Assembly (NCBI GenBank): GCA_020091685.1 | Contig: CM034599.1 | Span: 37,649,408-37,713,407, forward strand | Direction: 5' to 3' | DNA: 64,000 bases | From: Lutjanus erythropterus | Lineage: Eukaryota; Chordata; Actinopteri; Lutjaniformes; Lutjanidae | Shown here: positions 51,901 through 61,639 of the stretch, piece after piece | Layout of the letters: every line of letters begins with the position of its first letter | How positions within the stretch are numbered: position 1 is the first letter of the stretch | Position numbers and translations under genes: made by a program | Notes under the pieces: model-generated | What the model saw: only the letters and a program-made list of their open reading frames with translations | Told to the model about the DNA's origin: nothing | The model's database searches: none

Positions 51901-54900
51901 TTAGTTTGTAAATTGCTTTAGGCTATGCTAGGCTCTCCTCAGGCTCTCCTGCTGTCATGTTCACTACGTTTGGTTTCTAGCTTGGCTCTATGGTCTTCTT
52001 CACAGCCTTTTCACTTTCTTACTGGCCAGAATCCCCACGCCAGGTTAACAACGTGTACACAAAAAGGAGATATGTTTATCACAGGGTCAGCTCTTAGCTC
52101 ATATTCTTATCCTGGGGTTAAGGCTAGCCATGGGCAAACACTATGCAGTGTGCACAGTAGGTGTGGGAATCTCTGGGTACCTCATGATTTGATTCGATTA
52201 TGTTTCAGAGGGCTACGATTTAATGATAAAATGATTCTCGATGCATCTTGATACATCTCAATGCATCAAACACTTTTAAGCCAGGGGATGCTGATTGGAT
52301 TGGATTCATCTGCAGCTGTTCATGTTCAGCTATAAAACTCAGGAAGTAGCATCATGTAGAAGTAAACGTGATGCACATGTTACATGTAGAGGTGGGAGTC
52401 TTTTTGTCTGTGTGTTTATTTTCAAAGAGTCAACTGCTTTTATTAATGAATGAGTCATTTTGAAAGCATCATACAGCCTCCTGCCTGTGTGAGAATAACA
52501 AAATGAGGGGGAGGCGGAGTGTTTTCGCTGTGTATTGTTATTAATGTTGTGTCTCCAGCAGTGGAGAGCAGCCTCTCTGCTGCACCATTAGCTCTGAGGA
52601 AAGGCCTCGCTGTCCAGTGTGTAGAGCTGGCGCAGAGTTTTAGAGGTGAACAGACTGAGCAAAGAGTGATTTTCTTCACCACAGCAGTGCTTTGCAATTT
52701 GTGCATATGCAGCTGCTCTTTTTTGTTACAGCTGATCGCTGCTCTCATAATGTCTCTGGGCGATGGTGAAAAGTATTCACAATACACGTTTGTCTCGCAA
52801 ATGCAATTTTTCAGACACTAAATCCAGACATGATTGCACCTACTCCCCTCCTTGTTATATGCTGATAATTCTCACATGTGGGCACTGTAGATCATCCCTG
52901 CACTGCCCTCACAGCTGAGTTCCAGTTTTTTTGCTCCATCAACATCATGTTAATTAACATTTAGAGAAATCGATTTTTGACTTTTATGAATCGATTCAGA
53001 ATGCATCTAAGAATTGAGTATTTCCCCCATCCTTTGTGCCCTTAAATGTTGCTGTTTCAGGCATCAGCTCACTGCTTTTCTAAATAAGAGCTTTATTGGT
53101 GCTCCTCCTTACATACAAAGCCCTTAATGGGCGTATACATTTCTCACTCCCTTCTTCCTACTACAGTCATTGGCAGCTGGTCTATTGGAAGTTCCCCGAA
53201 GCAGCTGAAAGAAAGTCAGGGATGCAGCATTTGTCAGTTACGCTCAAAACCTCTGGAACACACTACCTATAAATGTCAGAGAAGCCAGCTCTCTAAATAT
53301 TTTTAAAAGAAAGCTAAAAATCTATCGTTTCACTTCAGCCTTTTACTAGCTATGAAATTTCTGATATAGGCCTGAATTTTGCTTCACACTTAGGTACTGC
53401 TATACTCTATTTTCCATCTTATGTTATGCTTTGATCTTACTTTTATTAGTATTATCTAGTGGGAGGAGTGGTGTTATAATGTGAAGATGCATTCTATCTT
53501 TATGTTCATTCTATGTCTTTTTTATGTGAAGCACTTGGTGCATGTAATTTCCTTGTTATGAAGCTCTTTAGGCTGCATTGCTGGTGTGAAATGTGCTATA
53601 CAAATACAAACAAAGTTTTTTGTCGTTGTTTGGTTCTCCGTGCAGGGGTGCACCTGATTGCCTTCGGAAACGCTTGCTGAGAAGACAGATTGAATCCTTG
53701 GCTTCACATCAGAGGACCTTGGTGGAGCTGCTCCAGAAGCAAATGAAATTGGTGGAAGTGTTTGTAACCATGAAGGCCAAACTTTCCCCTCGGCTTCCCA
53801 AACATCCAGGCAGTACAGTGGTGAGACAGCAGCCAGGTCACTCCTCCACTCCAGCTTCTTTTAAAGCTAGTGAGGCACACAGCTGTAATCAAAAGAACCC
53901 AAAAAGGGAAATCACAGACCGGCATGGATAAAGACAGCACCTCTGTCTTTTAGCAAATGTCATCAAAATTCTTAAAAATAATTCCTCCACCACATTACTG
54001 CAACTTTGTTTTGGCTAGAAATCTATTTTAAAGAGGTACTGCATCCTTAAAGACACTTTCTGAGCTTTAAAATAAATTGTGATGACACACATAAAAGTCT
54101 AGTGATAACGTTGGCATTTCTTAATACATTTTTATAGAAATCTTTATTTCATGAGTTGAAAGTGGCTGCAAAAATCATCCTGAAACTTGCAAAACCATTG
54201 CAGAGATAGAATCGACCACTGGGGACTGCTCTATATCATGAAATTTATATAAGAAAAATGACATTGATGTCCTCTAATCCCAGTTGTGTCATTTTCAAAT
54301 ATATGCTGATTGAGACTCCCCATTCAAAGGAGTTTCCACCTGTAAACCCTCTACTTGGTGTCTTTCAATTTTGGTGCTTTTGATGGATGAAAAAAGCACC
54401 AGCAGACTGCAGTCTTTGCCTTGATAATGATAAATGATCCCATGATAAACAGCAGGCCTATAGCTGTGGACAGACTAGGGTTGTCACAATGCCAGAATTT
54501 TAAACTTGGCATCTGACAAGTGTCCAAAGGACAAAACAACACTCTAAAGATGACCTGGCTTAGTTTACCAGCTTTATAGCAGAATTTGAAAGTGTAAATA
54601 ACAATTTTACAGACATAAAACCAATGATCTGTTGTTCTTCACAAATCAAGACTCAATAGTCTAATGATGGCATGACTGTCAGTGTTTAAATCAACAAATC
54701 TAATTGAATTGTGACCTCAAAATGGGAAGGCAAACTAAAATGTGGATTTGGAGAATCGTGACAGCCTTACAACATATTTTTTTTAAATATGCTGCACACA
54801 GTGCTGGTACAGAAAGAGTCACTGAACACTGATGTGTTTGTGTGTGCTGCAAGACAAATTTCAGGCAGAACAATAAAGACACAGCTGAACTCCAGTTCAG

Positions 54901-57900
54901 CTCCAGCACTGATCAATACCTCGCAGACTCCAAATGGCGTCACCAGAGAAAGATGGCAGCACTCGAATCCAGGATATTTCCACTTCATTTCTGTGCTGCA
55001 GGAGGAATTTGAGCTGTGGCGTCCATCTTTAGTTATAGTCAACGGCTGGTAGATTTTCTCTTCAAAAAAGCCTTAAAAGTTGGCTTTGATGGATTTTTTT
55101 TCTAATTTGTATGATGTGAAACAATAACGTGACATCAAGTTTTATTTTGACTATACCAACACCTCATTTGGAATACATCCCTGCTCTGTGGCTCCAACTC
55201 ACAATTCAGACTGCTCTACTCATTTTTGCATATGCAAATGCTACATATTGCTCCTTTAAATGTAGGCTATTGAAAGTGAAAGTATCAAAATTGATTTTTT
55301 ATGAAAATAAGATGCCTGCATTTCATGTCACATTCAGGGGCCACACTTAAAGAAACCCTGTCTTAGATGAATCCTGATTAAATTCAGTGGAGACATCCTG
55401 CACTGTGTCTTGAATGTCCGCACAAAGTTTAGTTCACGTATTTTGAAGGGGGGACTTTGAGCACGCTGCGGGCTTTGTGATGATAAATCAAGTGTGTGAT
55501 TAGTCTCACTTCTTCTTTAACCAGAATTCAACTAACTGAAGTGACTTTGCGCTGCTTTGTGAAGCCTGAAACCCACTCGTTGCTGCTCGAGGTTTTAATT
55601 TTGGTTTGTTAGAACCACTTCCATCTGTTGATCACTAAAAAGTTTGAACCCGGAAACACCACTCACTGCCATGTTTTCTTTTAGATATTAATCCAAGGAT
55701 CAGCTTCTGCAGACTCTTTTTCTTCTGTTATCTGTTGATGTAGAACAAGCTTCACTCCTCTGCTGTTTCCTGCCTGCCAGTATGAGCCCGTGGAGGCTGT
55801 AAATTATTGAGTGTTCGCTGTAGAGCTGTGCACCAGCACACACACTCCTCCTCCTCCTCCTCCTCTCATATCTTCCATCTCATTGAGAAAATTTTAAAAA
55901 AGTGTAGCGGTACAGAGGCCTGTTGTTCCAGAGGACTGCTGGGAGAAACTTGATAGGCAGTCAGGTTTCACATATCCCACCGTATCTTTGATAATCCCAT
56001 TAATAAGTCATTATTTATAAACAGACATGTCAGCGGTGTTAAAAGATCTGAACTCTTTCTGCTGTTTGTCCTCTTTGTCTCATTACTTATTGAATGTGGA
56101 GGCTGAAGGAAACGCGCCGCAGAGATGTCGAGAGGAGGACGTTCGACGCTGCAGGGCCGGATCTTCTCGGGAGACATTACCCACAGGTCTGTAGTTCCTG
56201 TCTGTTGACATGAGTAACCCCGGCTCAGCTCCACATACATCCTGCCGCTGACACTTCCTTCACAGCAACTCAAATAAACACAGTGAGCGGGCAGGCAACC
56301 ACTGAAGTGTGGTTTCTTCTGTGTCAATAATTAATCACCTGCCTCATACGTCTCCCACCTGGCGCTTCGCTGACCACTGTTGCAAACAGCCTCATTAAAG
56401 GTGCAATATGTAAGAATTTTAGTTGAAAGGCATAATAAGCAGCAGTTCCCTAAAAAATCCAGACTCTGCCCTCTGCCTATATTTCCTTATTTTCTCATGA
56501 TTTTGCTAAGCTTAGGACACTTTACCCACCCAAAAGGTTGGTATGTGACGTCCTGGGAATGAGACACCAATCGATTATCTTTCTTTTGTGTTTACAAACA
56601 GATTAGACAAATCTGTAATTCTACCTTAGCAAAATGATTAACAGAGTGTGAAGAAATAACAGTTTTGACATTATGTCAAAAACATCTGTATCTCAACATA
56701 ACAGTTTAGCATGCTAACAGGCTAGCATCAGCATGTCTTGTAATATCACTTTGTAGATCAAGACACAATAGTCTGTTAATATAGCTCAGGTCTTGATGTG
56801 AAAATACTCTGACTCTGAATGATATTTTCACCAGATTCCCAACTTTACACCTCCGGAATCAGAGTCCTGGTTGAAGCTCCCTTAAATCACCGCAATACTG
56901 TATTTCCTGTCATCAGTCTGGCCGCCATCAGTCTCAGAGGCTGTGTTTGGTCCCTGTCTGGCTGTGTGCCCAGTTCCATTGTCTGATTGCTCCGTGCAGG
57001 TCTTGTGTCCATTTCAGCACCACTGTTCTCCACTGGCTCCCCTCCATCCCTGGCCTGGAAACCTCCTGCTCCTGGTCGTCCAGAGCTCCTGTGGTAGTGG
57101 TGTAAACACCAACACTAAGCCAGTGTTCCATGGTCCCGTTCTGGGCAGAATAAGCTAATAGGATCACTAGCTGCACAGCTAACTGAGCTAAGGGCCCGTA
57201 ATCTCATAGCTTTTTTTCTGAGCTCCAGCATCTTGACTCAGTTTTTTTCAGGCAACCAATCAGAAATTAGATGGGACTCATCACCCTGATTACCAAGAAA
57301 ATGGTAAAATGTGCTTTAAAGGTGTCTGTGTGTTCAGCTGTCAGTACTTTTGTAGCTTCAAACTGAGTCTCTGTGGTTTAAAGTTTAGTTTCTCATTGAT
57401 ATTCCCATATCAAGACACACCTTCAAGCAGGTAGACCAGATGCAAATCCCTGTAGTGCTGAGTCAAACCGAGCCAGCACATTTTCTGGGTGGTGCTCATA
57501 GTGAAAAACATGTCAGACTTGTCAGACATGTCAGACAAGATATTGTTGTCATAGAAACAAAATCCAGTGCAGTGTTTTTTTGTTTGTCTTTTTTTTAACG
57601 GCACATCATGTCATCCCAGCGCTCCACAGCTCCCTGCCAGTGCTTTTCTGACAATAAAACGTTCTGTGGACATGAGCCCTAACTAGGTAATGGCAGCTAT
57701 AGTTAACTGGTCACTCTGGTGATATGTTGCCCCCAGTTTGGTGGCAAATTGTTACATATTGCACCTTTAAAATGATCTGTGCATTTGTATTAAAAAGGCA
57801 CCTCATATGGTTTTGAATGTTTCTGAATGCCTTGTCTGTTCCTGCAGAGACAAGCATCCTGAGCCTTCTCAGGAGAATCACAATAATCCAGTTGGTGGAA

Positions 57901-57996
57901 GATGAGGAACTGGTGCCAAACGCCATACTGGACTACTACTGGGAAAAGCTCTTGAAGAAAGACTGCTCAGAGTCTGAAGACTGGGGCTGGGAGTGA
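40198..57996 (+). CDS. ANKRD31: Ankyrin repeat domain protein 31-like (ANKRD31), 3' exons tentative
   Basis: In mouse, ANKRD31 is a meiotic chromosome-axis protein that binds REC114 and directs SPO11 break formation. Exons that chain in phase: 40198-40468, 42621-42785, 42943-43085, 46288-46453, 49996-50165, 50404-50500, 51059-about 51188, and one from 53646. Tentative ones: 54802-55048, 56102-56186, about 57848-57996. They give an acidic N-terminus (DASDSDDDSVSLL), three ankyrin repeats (GETHLHKACQRGD; GWTALHEAAAVGHEAVV; VTPLHDAVFSGHY with VVKLLLQHGSNAS), a polar linker and a charged helical region (EVLTKQQLEKDHLAQKYQSV; RKRLLRRQIESLASHQRTLV). The protein is far shorter than the ~1,870-residue human one. 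The name rests on the ankyrin/coil match and the conserved divergent position next to HMGCR. Confidence 0.7.
40469..42620 (+). other. ANKRD31 intron with retroposon tail
   Basis: 2.15 kb. Contains a (TA)n tract at 40607-40627, a retroposon 3' tail at about 41030-41105 and a hAT-like CTGGGCAATACAGCTG stretch from about 42133. An open frame at 41380-41568 was considered as an exon (see rejected items). Confidence 0.55.
41030..41105 (+). mobile_element. 3' tail of a fish LINE/SINE with (AAATGT)n
   Basis: TTTGTAAGTCGCTTTGGATA, AAGGCATCTGCTAAATGCAT, followed by repeated AAATGTAAATGT. This tail is very common in fish retroposons. Only the end is present. Confidence 0.75.
42621..42785 (+). CDS. ANKRD31: ANKRD31 exon with first ankyrin repeat
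   Basis: 165 bp from acceptor CTTCAAAG to donor GTTTGT. Reads YLHKRNGKGETHLHKACQRG, DLTRVRALIQAGISVNIQDH, A. The repeat signature GETHLHKACQRGD...LIQAGISVN is clear. Confidence 0.9.
42943..43085 (+). CDS. ANKRD31: ANKRD31 exon with second ankyrin repeat and start of third
   Basis: 143 bp from acceptor CTCATCAG to donor GTGATG. Reads GWTALHEAAAVGHEAVVEEL, LKAGANVDARSFNCVTPLHD and AVFSGHYQ. The join to the previous exon gives DHAGWTALHEAA. Confidence 0.93.
43086..46287 (+). other. ANKRD31 intron, 3.2 kb
   Basis: Contains dispersed repeat E (about 44258-44600). A stretch at about 45060-45790 resembles hAT-type non-autonomous sequence (GAGCGCAGCAGTCAGTGGC), but its boundaries are unclear. No exon is recognised. 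Confidence 0.5.
44258..44600. repeat. Dispersed repeat E, copy 2
   Basis: TGTCCAGTGTGTAAGATTTA, AGACATGGAATATAATATTC, then CAGGGTCCTCTTCCGTAGAG and AACCGAACACTGGCTC. A well-known fish repeat style. Confidence 0.55.
46288..46453 (+). CDS. ANKRD31: ANKRD31 exon with third/fourth ankyrin repeat
   Basis: 166 bp from acceptor TATGTAG to donor GTGAGC. Reads VVKLLLQHGSNASDRSVSGL, SALDMAKEENIKELLRASCV and TQEGPCEANVQSRRA. Completes the third repeat and adds a last one (GLSALDMAKEENIKELL). Confidence 0.92.
46970..47944 (+). mobile_element. Internally deleted Tc1-like transposon
   Basis: Left end CACTGCCTGGCCAAAGAAAA. The right end reads GGCCAGGCAGTG, its inverse, with TA on both sides (46968-46969; 47945-47946). 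The 975 bp element keeps a transposase N-terminal part (RTVQHIIKTWKDSGEPSSS) and the first catalytic Asp (KIMWSDESRFTLFQSD). Then the sequence jumps to a 3' piece (LNEQVFTSMDFFFPD) without the second Asp and Glu. Confidence 0.88.
47107..47865 (+). pseudogene. Tc1-like transposase remnant
   Basis: At least two frame changes. Domains left: helix-turn-helix part, central part up to SVMIWGCFSCSG, and a short C-terminal scrap. Two of the three catalytic acids are missing, so it is inactive. Confidence 0.85.
48890..48963. repeat. (CA)37 microsatellite
   Basis: An uninterrupted CA run, a longer pure tract than any other in the window except the imperfect one at 22003-22083. Confidence 0.98.
49379..49795. 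mobile_element. Palindromic MITE B, copy 2
   Basis: Left end TTAAAGGGAAAGTTCACCCA, then CTCACCCTCATGGCAATTTA. Inverted arms AGTCCACAAACACTGCTGGA (about 49463) and CTCCAGCAGTGTTTTGTGGA (about 49725), with GGTCACCATTCACTTCCATT in the right arm. Same structure as 14600-15180. Confidence 0.75.
49996..50165 (+). CDS. ANKRD31: ANKRD31 linker exon
   Basis: 170 bp from acceptor TTCTTTCAG to donor GTGAGA, in phase with its neighbours. Reads DTSSEVQCHMQPSFHSSFTP, THNDTANVQSKESGVRDGAR and QLRKKDTTTDS. Ser/Thr-rich with no domain. Supported by splice sites and phase more than by homology. Confidence 0.7.
50404..50500 (+). CDS. ANKRD31: ANKRD31 exon
   Basis: 97 bp after a long T-tract acceptor (TTTTTTTATAG), phase 0 start and phase 1 end. 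Reads LSHSEAAMVALEEVGRKHTE and ISSWPLASLEDA. Confidence 0.7.
50560..50775. repeat. Dispersed repeat family C, copy 5
   Basis: TGTATGAGGCATTTATCCAT, GACTGCTGCTTCTCCAAACT, ACCACCTACTGTAGGAAATA. Located in an ANKRD31 intron. Confidence 0.65.
51059..51188 (+). CDS. ANKRD31: ANKRD31 coiled-coil exon (donor uncertain)
   Basis: Acceptor TTTTTCAG. Reads RCGAALTHTQNVLSEVLTKQ, QLEKDHLAQKYQSVHKNFFH, NM. The frame needs a phase-2 end. GCA|GTTGTT at 51188 and GTT|GTACAT at 51197 both satisfy it. Confidence 0.75.
51302..51890 (-). mobile_element. LINE fragment (Rex1/RTE-like reverse transcriptase)
   Basis: The minus strand reads MKVFEKLVNSYLSRVTLDLF, QYAYKKNMSVEDSVSLCIHS and TYTCVLFIAFSSANNSIISA, the finger/palm start (KxFERLV, QFAYRPNRSTDDA, LFIDFSSAFNTI) of fish non-LTR retroelements. 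The first catalytic-type Asp (FIDFSSA) has become Ala (FIAFSSA). Upstream of the fragment more decayed coding sequence is likely to about 51890. Confidence 0.8.
52160..53035. repeat. Fish dispersed repeat with AATCGATT-type ends
   Basis: Starts TGGGAATCTCTGGGTACCTC, ATGATTTGATTCGATTATG, ATTCTCGATGCATCTTGATA. Ends ATCGATTTTTGACTTTTATG, AATCGATTCAGAATGCATCT, so the ends are partly inverted. The middle (about 52380-52820) has open frames on both strands but no recognised motif. Confidence 0.5.
53080..53615 (+). mobile_element. LINE 3' end adjacent to an ANKRD31 exon
   Basis: Plus strand: LLTYKALNGRIHFSLPSSYY matches LINE C-terminal LLTYKALNGLAPSYI. Decayed text to about 53340 follows (TSGTHYL, like TFWNSLP). 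The 3' UTR ends TGTGAAATGTGCTATACAAA then TACAAACAAAG. The end is about 30 bp from the exon starting at 53646. Confidence 0.75.
53646..53931 (+). CDS. ANKRD31: ANKRD31 coiled-coil exon 2 (donor uncertain; may be terminal)
   Basis: Acceptor TCTCCGTGCAG. Reads GAPDCLRKRLLRRQIESLAS, HQRTLVELLQKQMKLVEVFV, TMKAKLSPRLPKHPGSTVVR, open to a stop at 53929-53931. Donors inside could end it at 53820 (GTG|GTGAGA), 53836 (phase 1) or 53869 (phase 1). If unspliced, the protein would end here. The basic, Leu/Gln-rich helix is like ANKRD31's. Confidence 0.75.
54802..55048 (+). CDS. ANKRD31: Tentative ANKRD31 exon
   Basis: Open between acceptor CTGCACACAG and donor CTG|GTAGAT. Reads VLVQKESLNTDVFVCAARQI, SGRTIKTQLNSSSAPALINT, SQTPNGVTRERWQHSNPGYF and VLQEEFELWRPSLVIVNGW. 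Composition is protein-like, with no domain I can name. Could be chance. Confidence 0.4.
55157..55262. repeat. Dispersed repeat ending TACATATTGCTCCTTTAAAT, copy 1
   Basis: CTGTGGCTCCAACTCACAAT, CTCATTTTTGCATATG, TGCTACATATTGCTCCTTTA. Matches 63090-63186 in the same orientation. Confidence 0.65.
56102..56186 (+). CDS. ANKRD31: Tentative ANKRD31 exon
   Basis: 85 bp between ATGTGGAG and donor CAG|GTCTGT. In the phase given by 55048 it reads LKETRRRDVERRTFDAAGPD and LLGRHYPQ. GC-rich compared with its flanks. A weak acceptor is the main doubt. Confidence 0.35.
56395..57770. mobile_element. Non-autonomous DNA transposon with TTAA ends
   Basis: The left end TTAAAGGTGCAATATGTAAG and the right end (reverse complement TTAAAGGTGCAATATGTAAC) form ~25 bp inverted repeats with TTAA at each end, the target site of piggyBac-type transposases. 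1.38 kb, no transposase motifs. Confidence 0.75.
57848..57996 (+). CDS. ANKRD31: Likely last ANKRD31 exon
   Basis: Acceptor TGTTCCTGCAG. Reads TSILSLLRRITIIQLVEDEE, LVPNAILDYYWEKLLKKDCS, ESEDWGWE, stop TGA at 57996. Amphipathic and acidic at the end. Alternative acceptors at 57848 or 57850 change the phase. In mouse the C-terminus of ANKRD31 binds REC114. Whether this is that segment is not shown here. Confidence 0.6.
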
Positions 57997-58208
57997 ATTA
58001 GAGAAAATGAGCTTGTTCAGAGAATGTAACTTCTTGAGTTTTACTTGTTCACTCATGTTATGATCAGTTTACTGTACTCATTGGGATTGTGATCATTCAA
58101 GAGGGGTACAATGTGAAGTCCATGATTTCTGTTTCTATTCTGGATTTCTGTTGCCAGTGTTGATAACGATATTAATGAGTTTAAAAAAATTCAGATATTG
58201 ATATATGG

Positions 58209-60719
58209 CAGTCATTCCCAAAGACTGGGTCGGGACCCACAGGTGGGTCACAAGAGATTTTATATGGGTCACCAAATAAATAAAAGATTATGCAAGAAAT
58301 AATAAGATTCAACATGTGTACATATATTTTTTTACTGATGAAATGAAAAATGAGAATCTGTTAATTTCACCTAAATGCACTTATTGAGTAAGAAGTAGGC
58401 CTAGATGTCTTATCTTATTTTCCAGATGAGAGGAAATAGAAACAATAAGATGACTTATTAACTCATAAATACATTTATTTCTCATTTATTATGCACAAAT
58501 GAACCTTTTCCAAGATTTATTGATAAGGCCTGTTGTCATTTGGGTCACAATGGTTTTGATTTTTAAAAAGAAAAAAAGAAAGAAAAAAAGAAGGTAAGGT
58601 AGAAAGGTAGAAAAAAAGTTTGATACAGGGGATATTTTTTTTATGCTGAATACAATATACAAAACACAGAATATATACATAAGCACATTTTTGCAATGAT
58701 CCTTCAAATGTTAGCAAACACTCATGAGACAGCATATTTAACAGTTTTATAATAAAGTTTATTGTTCAAATTGACATTTAGGCACTGAAAGGATAAACTT
58801 TCATCACTATTTTTAATAGTTAGAAATATTTGTAAATATAAAAGCACAAATATAATAATGTATAGAACCTGACCGATGCTGGAATTTTGGATAACCATAT
58901 AGGGGATTTAAAAAAATATCAAATATTAATTTATCAATGTAGGCTAGTATTGGGCCAATAATATCAGTCGGCTGAAAATATTAGTGAGGCTCTAACTTCC
59001 CCTGAGTGAGAAGCATATTTCATATCATTCATTTATCTCCCTTCTTTTTTCATGTTATACAAGTTCAGGTTTCATGTTGCAGCAATTTATATAAGGTTCA
59101 TTCCTTCAACATGACCCCACAGTCTCATAAATATATCATTTCTAACATCAAGAATTAAGAAATTCAAGTCGGGTAAAGTATTGAGAAATACTGAACTGGT
59201 GATGACACAATTTCCCCTTGCTGCTCATGTTAAAAAATGGTTGTCTGATATAAAACTAAAAACTGTTTTACATAAAACAAGTAGGTGGACACGTGCAAAA
59301 GGAAATTCTTAATCTTTAGATGCATAGATATTCATCATTGCCAAAATTTCCGTTGATCAGGGCCAATTTGGCAGTCATGAATATTTTCAAAGTAATATAA
59401 AAGTGCCATTTTATGTGTTTTGTTTTAAATTTATGTTAATCCAGTGGTTTCCAAACTGTTTTCTTTTTCTTGAGAAGTCAAAAAAGGTCACACCTCCCAC
59501 CCCACAACTATTATGAATCATTAACAATAGAGAAATGAATATTAGCAGACTTGTTTCTTTTTCCTATATAAATCTTACTCATTCAACTTTGTTTTGCTCT
59601 TTATTTCTGCCCTAATCATCCACAGCCTTGTGTAGAAGTATACTAATATAATGCTGTTGATGTAAGTGATTATTTTTAGGAAGTAAGTATCTTTTTGAAC
59701 TTTTTATGTTACAGAGGAAATGTTTGAGTAATTAACATTAGTCAGAGTTTCTGTGGTAATTCCTGTGAAGTTCACCCATTTTTTCTCACAGGATGCCTGT
59801 ACTAAAAAGCCATTTTTGTAGGATATTTATGTCATTTTCAAAACTTTTTTCTCTCATTTCGAACATATTGAGGCCACAAATTCTGTTGAGTTTGTTTATG
59901 TTGCAGTTTGTGTGAGTTTGACCTCTTTGTTTTTTTGTTTTGTTTTTTACACAAAAAGCCGGTACTAGAAGTGAAGGTAGGTTGTAGTTTCACACATTGA
60001 CACACTATATCTTTTAACAGCCTTGTCAGTTTATGTGAGCAAAGTTGTGATATTTTGAACTGTTACCAGCATTAAACCAAAAATAAATGAATAAAGATTA
60101 CACAGTTTAAGTGTGTGGTTTGGTGTGTAAAAGTTTCAGCCGATCATGACTCTGCTGTGGGTTTAAAAATGACAAACCATCGTAACCCAGTTCAGAGCAG
60201 GCCTTATTAATAAATCTTGTGAGAGTTAGTTTGGGCATTAATGAACGCTCCTAACCATCATTACTGTCATTTCCACATCAACATATTTTATTTTGACACA
60301 TGCTTATACACAGCCATTTAGGCTGAGTTAACAGGTCATCTCAATCTTTTTATTTCCTCTCATCAAGAAAACAAATCTAAAAAAAAACTTGACACAACTC
60401 AAAATTTCAAGGCAACTTTCGGGGGTCTCTAAAACTCAAAGATTCAAGTTAATTAAAAGAAGAAATGTAAATTATCTCAAGAAAACATTATTAGCTGGTA
60501 AAACTTTTTTTTTTAAAAATAGCTCCAAAGCTCTTGTTTTTTTCCTCTCATCAGTAAAACAATACACACAATTTAAACACTTTATAAAAGGTGTACTGTA
60601 GATATAAATCTTAAATTTTGCAGAACTTGTTCAATAGTCTTTTATTTTTTAGGGGACCCAAATAAAATCTCCTGTGACCCACCTGTGGGTCACGACCCAG
60701 TCTTTGGGAATGATCAGTG
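58209..60719. mobile_element. 2.5 kb element with ~65 bp inverted terminal repeats
   Basis: Left end CAGTCATTCCCAAAGACTGG, GTCGGGACCCACAGGTGGGT, CACAAGAGATTTTATATGGG. The reverse complement of the right end is CACTGATCATTCCCAAAGAC, TGGGTCGTGACCCACAGGTG, GGTCACAGGAGATTTTATTT. CAGTG-like ends and CATTCCC suggest a hAT-type element. No transposase is recognised. A clear target duplication was not found. Solo end at 37676-37745. Confidence 0.75.
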
Positions 60720-61448
60720 CTGGAAAGAGTACTGAAAATCTGTACTCAATTACATGTACTGCTAGATTGCTAAAATTACTCAATTTTTTAATTTTCAATT
60801 ACTCAATTACAAGTAAAAGTACAGGTGTTAGAAATGTACTTAAGTAAAATTATACAAGGTAGAGTATTAGTTACTTTTTAACCGTTTTTGCCCTCTGTGT
60901 TCTGTTCATTGCAAATTTTGCACACTAACAACTGATTAATCATCAATAATTTCTAAGATTTTTTAAAAATTGTTTGTCTCATTTTAAATTTTTCTCTATT
61001 TTCCCCCTCATTTTAAGTCAAAGTTTCCTTATTCAACACATCTCCACCGGACAAAACAATGTCAGAAGAGGTGCATTTTACTGCCATGACTACATATCTA
61101 TAATTACATTATAATTGGTTAAATTCTTAACTGTGATTAATCGATTAATGATTAATCATCAGCATCCTTACTCCAGACCTGTGTTTTTGTTTCCATGTCA
61201 TTGTTTTCATTGGTCCATTTGTGATCAGATCAACTGATTGGCTACTAAAATGCAGATGAAAGGTTTGGAGAATTGTACTCAGTACTCAACTATGATTTCG
61301 AAAGTAATTAAGTAGATTACATAGTATAATGCATACTTAAGTAAGCTTACAGACTTGAAAATCTACTCATAAAAGTACACATACCTTCCAAAAAATCTAC
61401 TTAATTACAGTAAGTTGAGTATTTGTAATCATTTACTTCCACACTTGG
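60720..61448. repeat. TACTCAAGTA-type fish repeat
   Basis: Starts CTGGAAAGAGTACTGAAAAT, CTCAATTACATGTACTG. Ends AAATCTACTTAATTACAGTA, AGTTGAGTATTTGTAATCAT, TTACTTCCACACTT. The ends are roughly inverse. Common in teleosts; non-coding. Confidence 0.6.
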
Positions 61449-61639
61449 GAGTGAGTGCTGTAATCGTGAACACAGATGACCATGACTGTATGGATACGTT
61501 GATGGGCAGGGCTGGTAAAGATAAGATAAGCTGTGCTGCACCTCATTCTCGGATTCTGCCGTGGAGGGTTAATGATTAGTGAGTGGGTGGTGAATGTATC
61601 GGGTGGTTGGTGATGATCTGGATGTGACCGGGCTGTGGG

